DNA from: CAWGHZ01 sp963822575
GTDB lineage: Bacteria; Pseudomonadota; Alphaproteobacteria; MPNO01; DASWLB01
DNA length: 64,000 nt
Assembly (NCBI GenBank): GCA_963822575.1
Contig: CAWGHZ010000007.1
Coordinates: 1,054,001-1,118,000, forward strand
Direction of reading: 5' to 3'
The first letter of the stretch is position 1. The number at the start of each line of letters is the position of its first letter. This document shows, piece after piece, positions 1-8,096 of the stretch. The notes under the pieces are model-generated. The model was not told the origin of the DNA. It did not search any database and was given only the letters and a program-made list of their open reading frames with translations. The position numbers were made by a program, and so were the translations under genes.

Positions 1-2
1 GG

Positions 3-237
3 GCGGTGGGGCTCGTTCTCGCCATCGTCGTCGGCGGGGCGATCGGGGTCTGTATGGCCTGGTGGAAGCTGGTCAATGCGATCGCGGGCCCTCTGGTCGA
101 GATGTTCTACCCGCTGCCGAAGTCGGCGCTGATCCCCGTGACGGCCTTGTGGCTCGGCTTCGGCGACGCGTCCAAGATACTGCTGATCTTTCTCGGTTGC
201 ATGCTGCCGGTCACGCTCGGGGCGTTCAACGGCGCGC
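3..237 (+). pseudogene. ABC transporter permease fragment (SsuC/TauC type), cut at both ends
   Basis: The frame is open from the window edge and encodes about 78 residues of hydrophobic membrane protein with the inner-membrane-component signature region of nitrate/sulfonate/taurine permeases (PLPKSALIPVTALWLGFG, then a membrane helix LLIFLGCMLPVTLGAF). The 5' part lies outside the window. After GAFNGARG at about position 235 the similarity stops, and the same DNA continues in another frame as the middle of a solute-binding protein. An intact permease would run on for more than 100 further residues, so this copy cannot make a complete transporter. Whether the loss is real or an assembly join cannot be settled here. 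The family call rests on recognised sequence character only. Confidence 0.7.
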
Positions 238-240
238 GCG

Positions 241-1023
241 GGCGAGCTCGACGTCGCGCCGCTCGCGTACTCGTCGCTCTCGATCGCCATCGAAAATGCC
301 GGCATGGACGATCTGCGCGTCATCGCTGACGACGTGCAGGACGGCGTTCCTGGCTACGAGACCGGCGAGTTCTTCGTAATGAAGGACGGCCCGATCAAAA
401 AGGTCGAGGACCTGAAGGGAAAGGTGCTGGCCTCGGTGGGGCCGGGCACGGCGGTCGACATCGCGATCCGCGCCATGCTGAAGAAGAGCGGCCTGATCGA
501 CAAGCGCGACTACCAGATCGTCACGGCAGGCTTTCCCGCGATGAACGCCATGCTGATGGACGGCAAGGCGTCACTCGTGCCCAGCATCAAGCCGTGGATG
601 CTCGACGCCAAGTTCCAGACGGCGGCACGGCCGTTGTTCACCGACCGCCAGGCGCTCGACGGGCCCAGTCAGTTCATCGTCTACGTAGCGCACGAGTCCT
701 GGCTCAAGGCGCATCGTGCAGCGGTGGTGGATTGCCTCGAGGATCTGATCCGCGCGGCCGGCTGGTGGCGCGATCCGAAGAACCACGAGCAGGCGACGGG
801 CATCCTCGCCGGTATGATTCACGCGCCCAAGAAGGCGCTCGAATACAAGTTCACCAAGGACGACCTCTATCAGGACCCGAACCTGATCCCCAACACCACG
901 GCACTGCAGCACACGATCGACCTGCAGCATTCGCTCGGGCTCCTGCCGCACAAGCTCGACATGTCGAAGTACGTCGACCTGAGCTACGTGAAGGAAGCCG
1001 GCGCCCGCGTGAACGGGATGTGA
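241..1023 (+). pseudogene. ABC transporter solute-binding protein, C-terminal part (NMT1/TAXI-like)
   Basis: The frame reads GELDVAPLAYSSLSIAIENA from 241 and continues unbroken for 260 codons. This is a periplasmic binding protein of the NMT1/SsuA kind: GELD(V)A-type ligand pocket, a KVEDLKGKVLASVGPGTA hinge region, and a helical C-terminal lobe. There is no start codon or signal peptide in the right place, and the first ATG in frame (304) lies inside the conserved domain. The N-terminal roughly 80-100 residues are missing and are replaced by permease sequence in another frame. Its stop codon abuts the stop of the facing RraA-like gene (1023/1024). The substrate is unknown; the catabolic genes beside it suggest an organic acid or aromatic compound, which is inference. 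Confidence 0.7.
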
Positions 1024-1689
1024 TTAGCGCTTCAGCATGTGCTCGTAGGCGGCGCCCATCACCTCGGTGATGGGCGCACCGCGCTCGATGGCCTCGGCCA
1101 TGGCGGCTTCGCGCGCGGCGATGTCCTCGGCGGCCGCGATCACGCGTTCGGCGGCAGCGGCGGCGAAGAGCGCGACGCCCGACAAATCCGCGATGGCGTA
1201 GTCGCCCGGCCGAACAGTCACGTCGCCGACCATCACCGGCCCGTCGGTCTCGGCCTCGACGATGCGGTTGCGGGCGGTGCGCGCCGTCGCCGACCGGGCA
1301 TAGACCGGGAAGTCGACCGTGCGCGCCTCGTCGATGTCGCGCGCCGGCCCGTCGACGATCACGCCGGCAAGACCCTTGTGCCTCGCGCCGCGCGACAGGA
1401 TGCCGCCCCACGCCGCGGCGTCGATGCCGGAGCGCTGCTCGATGACGACGATTTCGCCCGCCGCGGCCGCTTCGATGGCGGTGGTGCCCAAGTGCCGCGG
1501 CGGGCCGGCGGTGGGCGGCGCCGCCTCCTTCGCCACCAGCTTTACCGTGTGCACGCGCCCGGCGATGCGGCGCGCGACCGAGAGCGCCGCGATGCCGGTG
1601 ACTGCGCCCGGCAGGCCGAGCCGGTCGAGCGCGTCCGACACCGCGCAGCAATCGAGCCGCGCGAGCCGCTGCACCAGGTCGTCGGTCAC
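1024..1689 (-). CDS. RraA-family protein, LigK-like 4-carboxy-4-hydroxy-2-oxoadipate aldolase
   Basis: A 221-residue protein of the RraA/HMG-CHA aldolase family. The family metal and substrate motif D-G-x-x-R-D is present (GVIVDGPARDIDEAR). In members of this fold that are aldolases, this motif binds Mg2+ and the enolpyruvate intermediate; other members inhibit RNase E. I choose the GTG start at 1689 because it overlaps the TGA of the LigJ-like hydratase gene (GTGA). A longer frame to 1863 is arginine/glycine-rich and looks non-coding. Coupling to a LigJ-like hydratase favours an aldolase that splits 4-carboxy-4-hydroxy-2-oxoadipate to pyruvate and oxaloacetate, the last step of protocatechuate 4,5-cleavage and gallate routes. 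The specific substrate is inferred from context. Confidence 0.75.
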   Translation of the reverse strand: MTDDLVQRLARLDCCAVSDALDRLGLPGAVTGIAALSVARRIAGRVHTVKLVAKEAAPPTAGPPRHLGTTAIEAAAAGEIVVIEQRSGIDAAAWGGILSRGARHKGLAGVIVDGPARDIDEARTVDFPVYARSATARTARNRIVEAETDGPVMVGDVTVRPGDYAIADLSGVALFAAAAAERVIAAAEDIAAREAAMAEAIERGAPITEVMGAAYEHMLKR

Positions 1690-2738
1690 TCCGCCGCCTT
1701 GGCCCTGGCCTTCACGTCGAGCTTGAACAGCTTGATCGCGTTGCCGGAGAGCACCGTCTCCTTGTCGGCGTCCGAGAGCCACTCGATCGAGTTGATGAGC
1801 GGCGCCACGTCGTCCATGTGGTGGCCGTCGTGCGGATGGACGACCGAGCCGGTGCCCGGGCATTCCGCACCGAAGAGGCAGCGGTCGGCGCCGACCATCT
1901 TGATCAGCAGCTCATTCGCTTCCTTGGTGTAGAGCACCGTGTCGAAATAGAGCTTCTTGAGGCGCGACGAGAACAGCTTCGCCTCGTCGAGCTTGCCGCC
2001 GCGGCCCGCGTGCATGATCGAGGCCGCCTCGAACCGTCCGATCTGGTAGGGCACCGCCCCGCCGCCGTGGCTCACGATGATCTTGAGGTTGGGGAAGTCC
2101 TCGAACACCTGCGAATTGACGAGGCCGTACACCGCCGTCGTCTCCTCGTTGATGAAGTGGAGCGTGTAGGGCGCGCGTTCGGCCCGCGACCCGGTGCCAT
2201 GGATGTGCGCCGGCACGTCGAGCTCGCAGAGCTTCTCGTAGAGCGGATACCAGTAGCGGTCGCCCATCGCCGGCGGCTGGGTGCCGGAGTTCTCGTAGGG
2301 GTCTGGGTTCAGCAGGCAGCCCTTGAAGTCCAGCTCCTTGACGCAACGATCGAGCTCGCGGATCGCCATGTCCAAGGGTTCGCCCGCCGGCTGGGGCAAG
2401 CCGGCGATGCCGAAGAACCGGTCGGGATAGAGCTGCGTCTCGCGGTGAATGACGTTGTTCACCTCTTCGTGCAGCCACTGCACGATCCGGGCCGGCTTCT
2501 CCGAATGCATCATCTGGAACGGCCGCGGGCTGATCGCCTGCAGGTCGGTGCCCAGCTTGTTCAGATAGTCCATGTGGCTCAGCGGGCCGAACGGCTTCTT
2601 CTCCACCGCCTCACGGATCTGGTCGTCAGAAACGACGACGCGGCCACGCCCGTGCGAGCCGCGCGCGGCGAGCAGCGTCGCCTTGTAGGCCCACAGCTCG
2701 GCGGGCGCACTGACGTGGCCGTGGCAGTCGATGATCAT
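1686..2738 (-). CDS. Amidohydrolase-superfamily hydratase, LigJ (4-oxalomesaconate hydratase)-like
   Basis: A 350-residue TIM-barrel protein of the ACMSD/amidohydrolase-2 family. Visible metal ligands are the N-terminal H6-G-H8 (MIIDCHGH), H178/H180 (PAHIHGTG), H224 (VSHGGG) and E292 in GAECPGTG. The Glu in place of the usual Asp after strand 8 fits 4-oxalomesaconate hydratase (LigJ) rather than decarboxylases. LigJ adds water to 4-oxalomesaconate to make 4-carboxy-4-hydroxy-2-oxoadipate, the substrate of the LigK-type aldolase encoded by the next, overlapping gene. The upstream genes for ring cleavage (ligAB) and the dehydrogenase are not in the window. A glutathione transferase gene lies 30 bases upstream on the same strand. 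The family call is firm; the exact substrate is a strong inference. Confidence 0.78.
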   Translation of the reverse strand: MIIDCHGHVSAPAELWAYKATLLAARGSHGRGRVVVSDDQIREAVEKKPFGPLSHMDYLNKLGTDLQAISPRPFQMMHSEKPARIVQWLHEEVNNVIHRETQLYPDRFFGIAGLPQPAGEPLDMAIRELDRCVKELDFKGCLLNPDPYENSGTQPPAMGDRYWYPLYEKLCELDVPAHIHGTGSRAERAPYTLHFINEETTAVYGLVNSQVFEDFPNLKIIVSHGGGAVPYQIGRFEAASIMHAGRGGKLDEAKLFSSRLKKLYFDTVLYTKEANELLIKMVGADRCLFGAECPGTGSVVHPHDGHHMDDVAPLINSIEWLSDADKETVLSGNAIKLFKLDVKARAKAAE

Positions 2739-2768
2739 GGTTTCCTCCGCTTTATGGCTTGGAGCGCG

Positions 2769-3407
2769 TCACGCCGCCTTGGCAAATTGCGCCTGCACGT
2801 CCTTTTCGAAGGCGAGCAGCTTCTGGACGCTGGGGCGCTGCTGCATGCGTTCGAAATGCGCCATCACGTTCTTGAACGGCGAGAAATCGAGGCCGAACTG
2901 GGTGCCGCGCCGGACGCACCAGAAGAAATGCGCGTCGGGCGCGGTGAAGTGGTCGAAGAACCACTCGCGCCCGGCGAGCATGTCGTCGGCGACCTTGTAG
3001 TTCTCCGCAAGCTGCCGGGCGGCGATGGCCTTCACGCTCTCCGCCGCGTTGTCGGCGACGTTCGCCGGGTTGTTGATCCGGGCGAGGAAGGGATGGATGC
3101 CCGACGAGCACCACGACATCAGCGAGATCGCCTTGAGCTCGTCCCACGGATCGGACGGGATGAGCTTCGCCGCCGGGAAGTTGCGGTGCACCCAAAGGTG
3201 GATCGCGGCGTTCTCGGTCAAATGCTTGCCGTCGATTTCAAGCACCGGCACCTTGTGCTTGGGGTTGATCTTCAGATACTCCGGCGAAAAGTGCTGGCGC
3301 TTGCCCATGTTGACCGGGCGCGCCTCGAACTCGGCCTTCGCCTCGGTCAGGGTGACGTAGGGCGCAAGGGCGCAGGTGTTGGGGGCATAGTAGAGGACGA
3401 TCTTCAT
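2769..3407 (-). CDS. Glutathione S-transferase, beta-like
   Basis: A 212-residue protein with an N-terminal thioredoxin-like domain (residues 1-80: MKIVLYYAPNTCALAPYVTL, cis-Pro region KVPVLEIDG, ENAAIHLW glutathione-binding segment) and an all-helical C-terminal domain. Cys12 sits where beta-class enzymes have the Cys that bonds glutathione. It is probably cytoplasmic. It is the first gene of the minus-strand run leading to the LigJ/LigK-like pair, and it is transcribed away from the LeuC-like gene across a 146-base divergent gap. Glutathione transferases occur in lignin-derived aryl ether and other aromatic catabolic clusters, so a role in that pathway is plausible, but nothing in the sequence fixes the substrate. 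Confidence 0.85.
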   Translation of the reverse strand: MKIVLYYAPNTCALAPYVTLTEAKAEFEARPVNMGKRQHFSPEYLKINPKHKVPVLEIDGKHLTENAAIHLWVHRNFPAAKLIPSDPWDELKAISLMSWCSSGIHPFLARINNPANVADNAAESVKAIAARQLAENYKVADDMLAGREWFFDHFTAPDAHFFWCVRRGTQFGLDFSPFKNVMAHFERMQQRPSVQKLLAFEKDVQAQFAKAA

Positions 3408-3553
3408 CGTGCGTCTCCGGGGTTGGCGCCGCGCGGCGCTTCTGGCCGCCGAGCATATGGCGGCGCCGCGGGCGAGGGAAGGGGCTCGCCCGCCGGCGCG
3501 CGTTCCTCCTGGGCCGCGATCTTGCTATCATCGCGGTCTGCGGGAGGGACGCC

Positions 3554-4819
3554 ATGAGCATGAACATCGCCGAGAAGATCCTGGCGCGCGCGGCAGGAAC
3601 CGACCGCGTCGTGCCGGGCGAGATCGCCATCGTCGAGGTCGGCACGGCGGTGCTGATGGACATGAACTTCATGCCGGCGAGTTGGCGCGAGATATTGAAG
3701 GTGCACGACCCCAAGCGCGTGGTCGTCGTGCTCGACCACATGGTGCCGGCGAACGAGCCGCAATCCGCGGGCGCGCACGCAAGGGCGCGTGCGTTCTGCG
3801 CGAAGTTCGGCATCGAGCGCTTCCACGACGTAGGGCGCGACCAGGGCATCAGCCACGTCGTCGTCGCCGACAACGCCTATGCGCTACCGGGCACGGTCAT
3901 GGTGAACCCGGACTCGCACACCTGCGGCGGCGGCGCGTTCAACTGTGCCGCGCGCGGGGTCGGGCTGCCGGAGACCACATTTGCCGTAACGACGGGGAAG
4001 AGCTGGTTCCGCGTAGGCGAGACCATCCGCTACGAATTCCAGGGCAGGCTCCGGCCCGGCGTCTCCGCCAAGGATGTGTTCCTGCACATTGCCGGCACGT
4101 ACGGCGTGCACGTCAACCAGAACGTCGAGTTCGGCGGACCGGGCATGGCGAGCCTCAGCCTCAACGCGCGGCGCACAATCGCCATCATGGGGGCGGAGCT
4201 CTCCGCCGAGTTCGTGATCTTCGAGCCGGACGACACGCTGATCGACTACGTGAAGGCGCGCGCGACGGCGCCGTTCGAGCCGACCTGGCCCGATGCCGAC
4301 GCCGCCTATGCCGAGCGGCGCACGCTCGACCTCGGCGCGATCGAGCCGCTGGTCGCGCTCCCCGACGCGATGCTCGACAACACGGTGCCGGTCGGCGAGG
4401 CGGCGGGCGAAAAGATCGACCAGGCCTTCATCGGCTCGTGCGCGAACGGCACGCTCGACGATTTCGCGGTGGCGGCCAAGGTGCTGGCCGGCCAGCGCGT
4501 CGCGCCCGGCGTCCGGCTGATCGTGACGCCCGGATCGCAAGCGATCTATCGCGAGGCGCTGGCGGCGGGCTACGTCGCGACCATCGTGGAGGCGGGCGCG
4601 GTGGTGACACCGGCGACCTGCGGCGCCTGCGTCGGCGGGCACATGGGGGTGCTCGGGCCGGGCGAGACCTGCATCACCGCTTCGACGCGCAACTTCAAGG
4701 GGCGGATGGGAGATCCTTCGGCGCGCATCTACATGGCCTCGCCGGCCACGGTGGCGGCCTCGGCCATCGCCGGGCGGATCGCCTCGGCCGCCGAGTTCTT
4801 CGCCGGAGAGATCGCATGA
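3554..4819 (+). CDS. Aconitase-family hydro-lyase, LeuC-like large subunit
   Basis: 421 residues of the 3-isopropylmalate dehydratase/homoaconitase large-subunit family. [4Fe-4S] ligands are Cys296 (IGSCANG) and Cys356/Cys359 (ATCGACVGG). The NPDSHT motif (about 118-123) and the NFKGRMGD substrate loop (about 380-387) are present. The start at 3554 follows GGGAGGG. The gene overlaps the small-subunit gene by ATGA. It diverges well enough from ordinary LeuC (for example no usual N-terminal TLYEKI), and it sits beside LigJ/LigK/GST genes rather than leuB. I therefore infer a catabolic hydro-lyase/isomerase acting on a branched di- or tricarboxylate rather than leucine synthesis. A second LeuCD elsewhere in the genome would support this. 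Confidence 0.82.
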   Translation: MSMNIAEKILARAAGTDRVVPGEIAIVEVGTAVLMDMNFMPASWREILKVHDPKRVVVVLDHMVPANEPQSAGAHARARAFCAKFGIERFHDVGRDQGISHVVVADNAYALPGTVMVNPDSHTCGGGAFNCAARGVGLPETTFAVTTGKSWFRVGETIRYEFQGRLRPGVSAKDVFLHIAGTYGVHVNQNVEFGGPGMASLSLNARRTIAIMGAELSAEFVIFEPDDTLIDYVKARATAPFEPTWPDADAAYAERRTLDLGAIEPLVALPDAMLDNTVPVGEAAGEKIDQAFIGSCANGTLDDFAVAAKVLAGQRVAPGVRLIVTPGSQAIYREALAAGYVATIVEAGAVVTPATCGACVGGHMGVLGPGETCITASTRNFKGRMGDPSARIYMASPATVAASAIAGRIASAAEFFAGEIA

Positions 4820-5313
4820 TTTCGGCGAAGCTCTGGAAGTTCGGCGACGATATCAACACCGACCTCCTGCTGCCGGGCAGCGTGATGGTGAAGCCCGAGG
4901 CCGAGCAGGCGCGCGCCGTGTTCGCCGCCAACCGCCCGGGCTGGGTCGACGAGATGAAGCCGGGCGACGCGATTGTCGCCGGACGAAATTTCGGGATGGG
5001 CTCCAACCGGCCGGCCTCGCGCTCGCTCCGCAACCTTGGAGTCTCGTTCCTGCTGGCGGAATCGATTAACGGGCTGTTCTTCCGCAATTGCGTGAATTAC
5101 GGGCTCCTCGCATTCGAATGCCCTGGCTGCTTCGCCGCCTTCGAGGAGGGTGACACGGCCCAGCTCGACCTCGACGCGTGGACCGTGACGAACCCGCGCA
5201 CCGGCGCGGAGCTGGTGCCGGGGAAGTTTCCCGAGCGGCTGCTCGCCTTGATGCGGGGGGGCGGCATCTATCCACTGATGGAGCGTGAGGGGCTGGTTGC
5301 GCCGCGGTGCTGA
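4816..5313 (+). CDS. Aconitase-family hydro-lyase, LeuD-like small (swivel) subunit
   Basis: 165 residues of the aconitase swivel domain. NTDLLLPG (about 15-22) and GRNFGMGSNRPAS (about 56-68) match the family's DTD(Q/L)ΙxP and G-x-N-F-G-x-G-S-x-R-x-x-A substrate loop. The loop reads SNRPAS where leucine enzymes have SSREHA, consistent with a different substrate side chain. The ATG overlaps the large-subunit stop (ATGA), so the two are translationally coupled and should form an alpha-beta heterodimer in the cytoplasm. The closest known split enzymes are 3-isopropylmalate, 2,3-dimethylmalate and homoaconitate hydro-lyases. Which of these applies cannot be read from sequence. Confidence 0.82.
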   Translation: MISAKLWKFGDDINTDLLLPGSVMVKPEAEQARAVFAANRPGWVDEMKPGDAIVAGRNFGMGSNRPASRSLRNLGVSFLLAESINGLFFRNCVNYGLLAFECPGCFAAFEEGDTAQLDLDAWTVTNPRTGAELVPGKFPERLLALMRGGGIYPLMEREGLVAPRC

Positions 5314-5396
5314 GCGGCGGTGCGCTTGTCAGCACCTTGTCGCAAGTTCAAGATCGACCCATCTCGATATTATCGATCACGCAGGGGGACCGCCGG

Positions 5397-6110
5397 ATGA
5401 TCCGCACAGCCACCTGGTTTCCGGCCGCGCTGCTCGCGCTCGTGGCCGTTCTCGCGACGTCCGCGCCGGGCGGCGCGGCGGACCTGCAAGGTCGGTCCGA
5501 TAAGAAGGTGCTGCACAACGCTTCGGTGCAGGAAATTATCGAGCAGCTTTCGGGCGGAGAGAAACGTCCGCGCTATCGCGGCCTCACCATCGGGCCGGCC
5601 GCCACGCAGGCGAGCCGAGAGCCCGAATCGGGGTGCTATACGGTCGGGACGGCCGCGAAGACGCGGGGGCTGACCGTGATGGCGGCACCGGCGAAACCCC
5701 ATTCCGGCGCGCAGGGCGAAATGGTTGCGTCGGCCGCTCCGAACGCGACGGGCAGCGGCACCGACTGCCATCCCGGCTTTATTTCACTGATACATTTCGC
5801 ATATGACTCGTCGCGACTGCAGCCGGCGGCGCGTCACGAGCTCGACAAGATCGCGGCGGCACTGCGGTCGCCCGCACTCGATGGCGACCGGTTCGTCATC
5901 GCCGGTCATACCGACGGAGCCGGCAGCGATGCCTACAACCTGACCTTGTCCGCCCGACGGGCGGCCGCCGTGGTCCGTTATCTCTCGGATCGCGGGGTGG
6001 GCGCGGGGCGCATGATTCCCGAGGGGCGCGGCGAGCGCGAGCTGCTCGACAAGAAGGACCCGCTGAGCGCGGTCAACCGCCGTGTCGAGATCATAAACGC
6101 GAGCCGGTGA
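5397..6110 (+). CDS. OmpA-family envelope protein
   Basis: 237 residues. A cleavable signal peptide is clear at residues 1-28 (basic start, hydrophobic run, ending near GGAA). The C-terminal OmpA/MotB domain (about 130-235) has FAYDSSRLQPAARHELDKIA, the peptidoglycan-binding GHTDGAGSDAYNLTLS segment, and NRRVEI near the end. It should be periplasmic or outer-membrane associated and bind diaminopimelate of peptidoglycan. ATG at 5397 follows GGGGGACC; upstream ATGs in the frame are poorer. The 36-base gap to the next plus-strand gene suggests co-transcription with the pseudo-cyclase/DUF4384 membrane protein, whose C-terminal part is predicted to be in the same compartment. Confidence 0.85.
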   Translation: MIRTATWFPAALLALVAVLATSAPGGAADLQGRSDKKVLHNASVQEIIEQLSGGEKRPRYRGLTIGPAATQASREPESGCYTVGTAAKTRGLTVMAAPAKPHSGAQGEMVASAAPNATGSGTDCHPGFISLIHFAYDSSRLQPAARHELDKIAAALRSPALDGDRFVIAGHTDGAGSDAYNLTLSARRAAAVVRYLSDRGVGAGRMIPEGRGERELLDKKDPLSAVNRRVEIINASR

Positions 6111-6146
6111 GGGCGCCGGGCATCCCGCCATGCCGGGGCAAGCGCC

Positions 6147-8062
6147 ATGAACGGTGACGCACGGCCGAGAACGGTCGCGGTGCTTGCTTCCGAGCTCGCC
6201 GGATCGTCCGGGGCGGGTGCCGCCCCAGGCTTCGACGTCTGGCAGAGCTTCCGCGACGGCGCCTTCAATGAGATCGTTGCGGCCCATATCGGCCGTATCG
6301 CCCGGTCCGGCGGAACCGAGTTCGTCATCGAGTTTTCGGACGCGGATTCGGCTCTGTCCTGCGCGCTTGCGCTGCAGCGCGAGGCCGGTGCGCACGGACC
6401 GATGAGGTTCCGCACCGGCATTGCGTGGGGGGAGGTCAGCGGCATAGGCGAGAGGATGGGCGGAGCCGGGGTCGAGGCCGCCGTCAAGCTGCGAGGGCTG
6501 GCAGAACCCGGCGGGGTCTGCGTTTCGGGCGCAGTGCGCGATCGCGCGAGGGCCAAGACCGCGACGGGGCTCGTCGACAGCGGTTTTGAAAAATTTCCCG
6601 GAAGCGCGGCACCCGTCAAAATCTGGCGCCTGCGCGCCGCCGGCGGCGAAGCGGAGACCCGGCTTGCCGGCCCGGCCGCTCCGCCTGCGCGCGCCGACAA
6701 GCGGGCCGAGAAGCGTCCGATGGCAGGGTGGCTCGCGGCGGGCGGGCTCGCGATACTGATCGTGGGCGGAGGGCTCGTCTTGTGGCGCCCTTGGGCCACG
6801 CATACGCCCCAGAGCGTGCCCGCCCCGCCGGTCGCCGCCGCAGCTCCGTCCACCGATGTGGCGACCGCTCCCCCGGAGCCGGCCACGCCTGCTGCTGCGC
6901 CCGAACCGGCGCCAGCCGAATCCGCACCCGTCGCGAACGCTTCCCCGGAGCCGGCCAAGCCAGCTGCCGCGCCCGAGCCGGCGCCAGCCCGAATCCGGCA
7001 CCCGTCGCGAACGCTTCCCCGGAGCCGGTCAAGCCAGCTGCTGCGCCCGAGCCGGCGCCGCTCGAACCGGCACCGGTGGCAACCGCTTCCCCGGAGCCGG
7101 CGAAGCCCGCCGCCGCGCCGGAGCCGGCGCCAGCCGAACCGGCGCCCGTCGCGAACGCTTCCCCGGAGCCAGCGAAGCCCGCCGCCGCGCCGGAGCCGGC
7201 GCCCGCCGAACCGGCGCCCGTCGCGAACGCTTCCCCGGAGCCGGTCAAGCCAGCCGCTGCGCCCGGGCCGGCGCCGCCCGAACCGGCACCGGTGGCGACC
7301 GCTTCCCCGGAGCCGGCCAAGCCAGCCGCCGCGCCCGAACCCGCGCCAGCCGAACCGGCGCCCGAACCGAAAACCGCGGCGATCGCCCCGAGCGTCTCGG
7401 CTTCGGAAGCGCTTCGAGCCCGTCTCGCCGAAACGCTCAAGGGCTATTCCTGCGCGCGGCTCGAACAGGCGGAGGGAGCTGACGGCACACGCGTCTCGGG
7501 CTTCGTCTCGACGGACGGCGACCTGCGACGGCTGCGCGATCAGGCGGCCGGTGAATTCGCGCCCTTGAAGACGCGGGTCGATGCCTCGGTGCGACCCTGG
7601 CCCTATTGCGAGGCGATCGTGCACCTCGACGCGCATGCGTCGCGCGCATCAGGCGTCGCTCCGGACTCGGGGATCGCCACCAACCATCCGGACCGACGTT
7701 ATCGCGACGGCGACAGCTTCACCACGACGATCACCGTGCCCGGCTCGGGCCGGCGTTATTTGTTCGTCGCCTATCTGACCAGCACCGGCGAGGCCGTGCG
7801 GCTCTACCCGACGGGCGATGCGAAGGGACTTGTCTCGGGCGGCGACAAGGTGGTGCTGGGCGGGGACGGCACGTTCCGCGTCAGCGCACCGTTCGGGCGG
7901 GACATGCTGATCGCCCTCGCTGGCGACGCGCCGTTCGCGACGCGCCTCGGCACGCAATGGAAGTCGGCGCGCGCGTTCCTCGACGACCTGTCCTACGTCT
8001 TCTACGACGCGCCGGACGCGCATTTCGACGGGCGCTACGTTTTCATCGACACGAGCCGCTGA
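6147..8062 (+). CDS. Predicted membrane protein: degenerate class III cyclase domain, TM helix, Pro/Ala repeat stalk, DUF4384-like domain (frame broken near 6990)
   Basis: The N-terminal 165 residues match class III adenylate cyclase catalytic domains (MRFRTGIAWGEVSG, GVEAAVKLRGLAEPGGVCVSG). The metal-binding residues look lost: ASE replaces the AD(I/L) of the first metal Asp, and GGTEF replaces G-D-G. It is therefore probably catalytically dead. A transmembrane helix follows at about 192-214. Then comes a Pro/Ala/Glu-rich stalk coded by seven 72-bp repeats, and a C-terminal domain with YLFVAYLTSTGEAVRLYPTG and FRVSAPFGRDMLIALA, which resembles DUF4384. The frame moves by +2 inside the 74-base repeat copy at 6988-6998. 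Both flanks are clearly coding, so I give the merged gene (about 638 residues). The topology predicted is cyclase inside, stalk and DUF4384 outside. Confidence 0.65.
6867..7372 (+). repeat. Seven tandem 72-bp repeats coding a Pro/Ala stalk
   Basis: Unit starts (GCT-CCC/TCC-CCG-GAG) fall at 6867, 6939, 7013, 7085, 7157, 7229 and 7301. Spacing is 72 bases except for the second unit, which is 74. Each unit codes 24 residues of the type ASPEPAKPAAAPEPAPAEPA plus PVAN. Because 72 is a multiple of three, gain or loss of units keeps the frame. The 74-base unit carries one extra C in the run at 6988-6990 and one extra base at 6996-6998, which moves the frame. Near-identical copies are prone to recombination and to assembly error. 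Confidence 0.9.
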
Positions 8063-8096
8063 GGCTGCCGGACCGATCGCCCGGCCTGTCCGCCGG

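Noticed and set aside
1690..1863. An N-terminal extension of the RraA-like protein
   Set aside because: It overlaps the end of the hydratase in another frame and is Arg/Gly-rich. The GTGA overlap gives a clear start at 1689.
3426..3439. Perfect palindrome GCGCCGCGCGGCGC between the GST and LeuC-like genes
   Set aside because: Such GC-only palindromes are frequent by chance in this composition, and nothing else at the site suggests an operator.
6147..6700. A catalytically active cyclase at the start of the 6147 gene
   Set aside because: Both metal-binding Asp regions are altered (ASE, GGTEF). Compare the intact SDLRNST and LIGDAV of the cyclase at 45681-46985.
8063..8096. A terminator between the converging DUF4384 and hypA genes
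   Set aside because: GC-rich partial complementarity exists but no clean stem longer than 5 bp and no T run.
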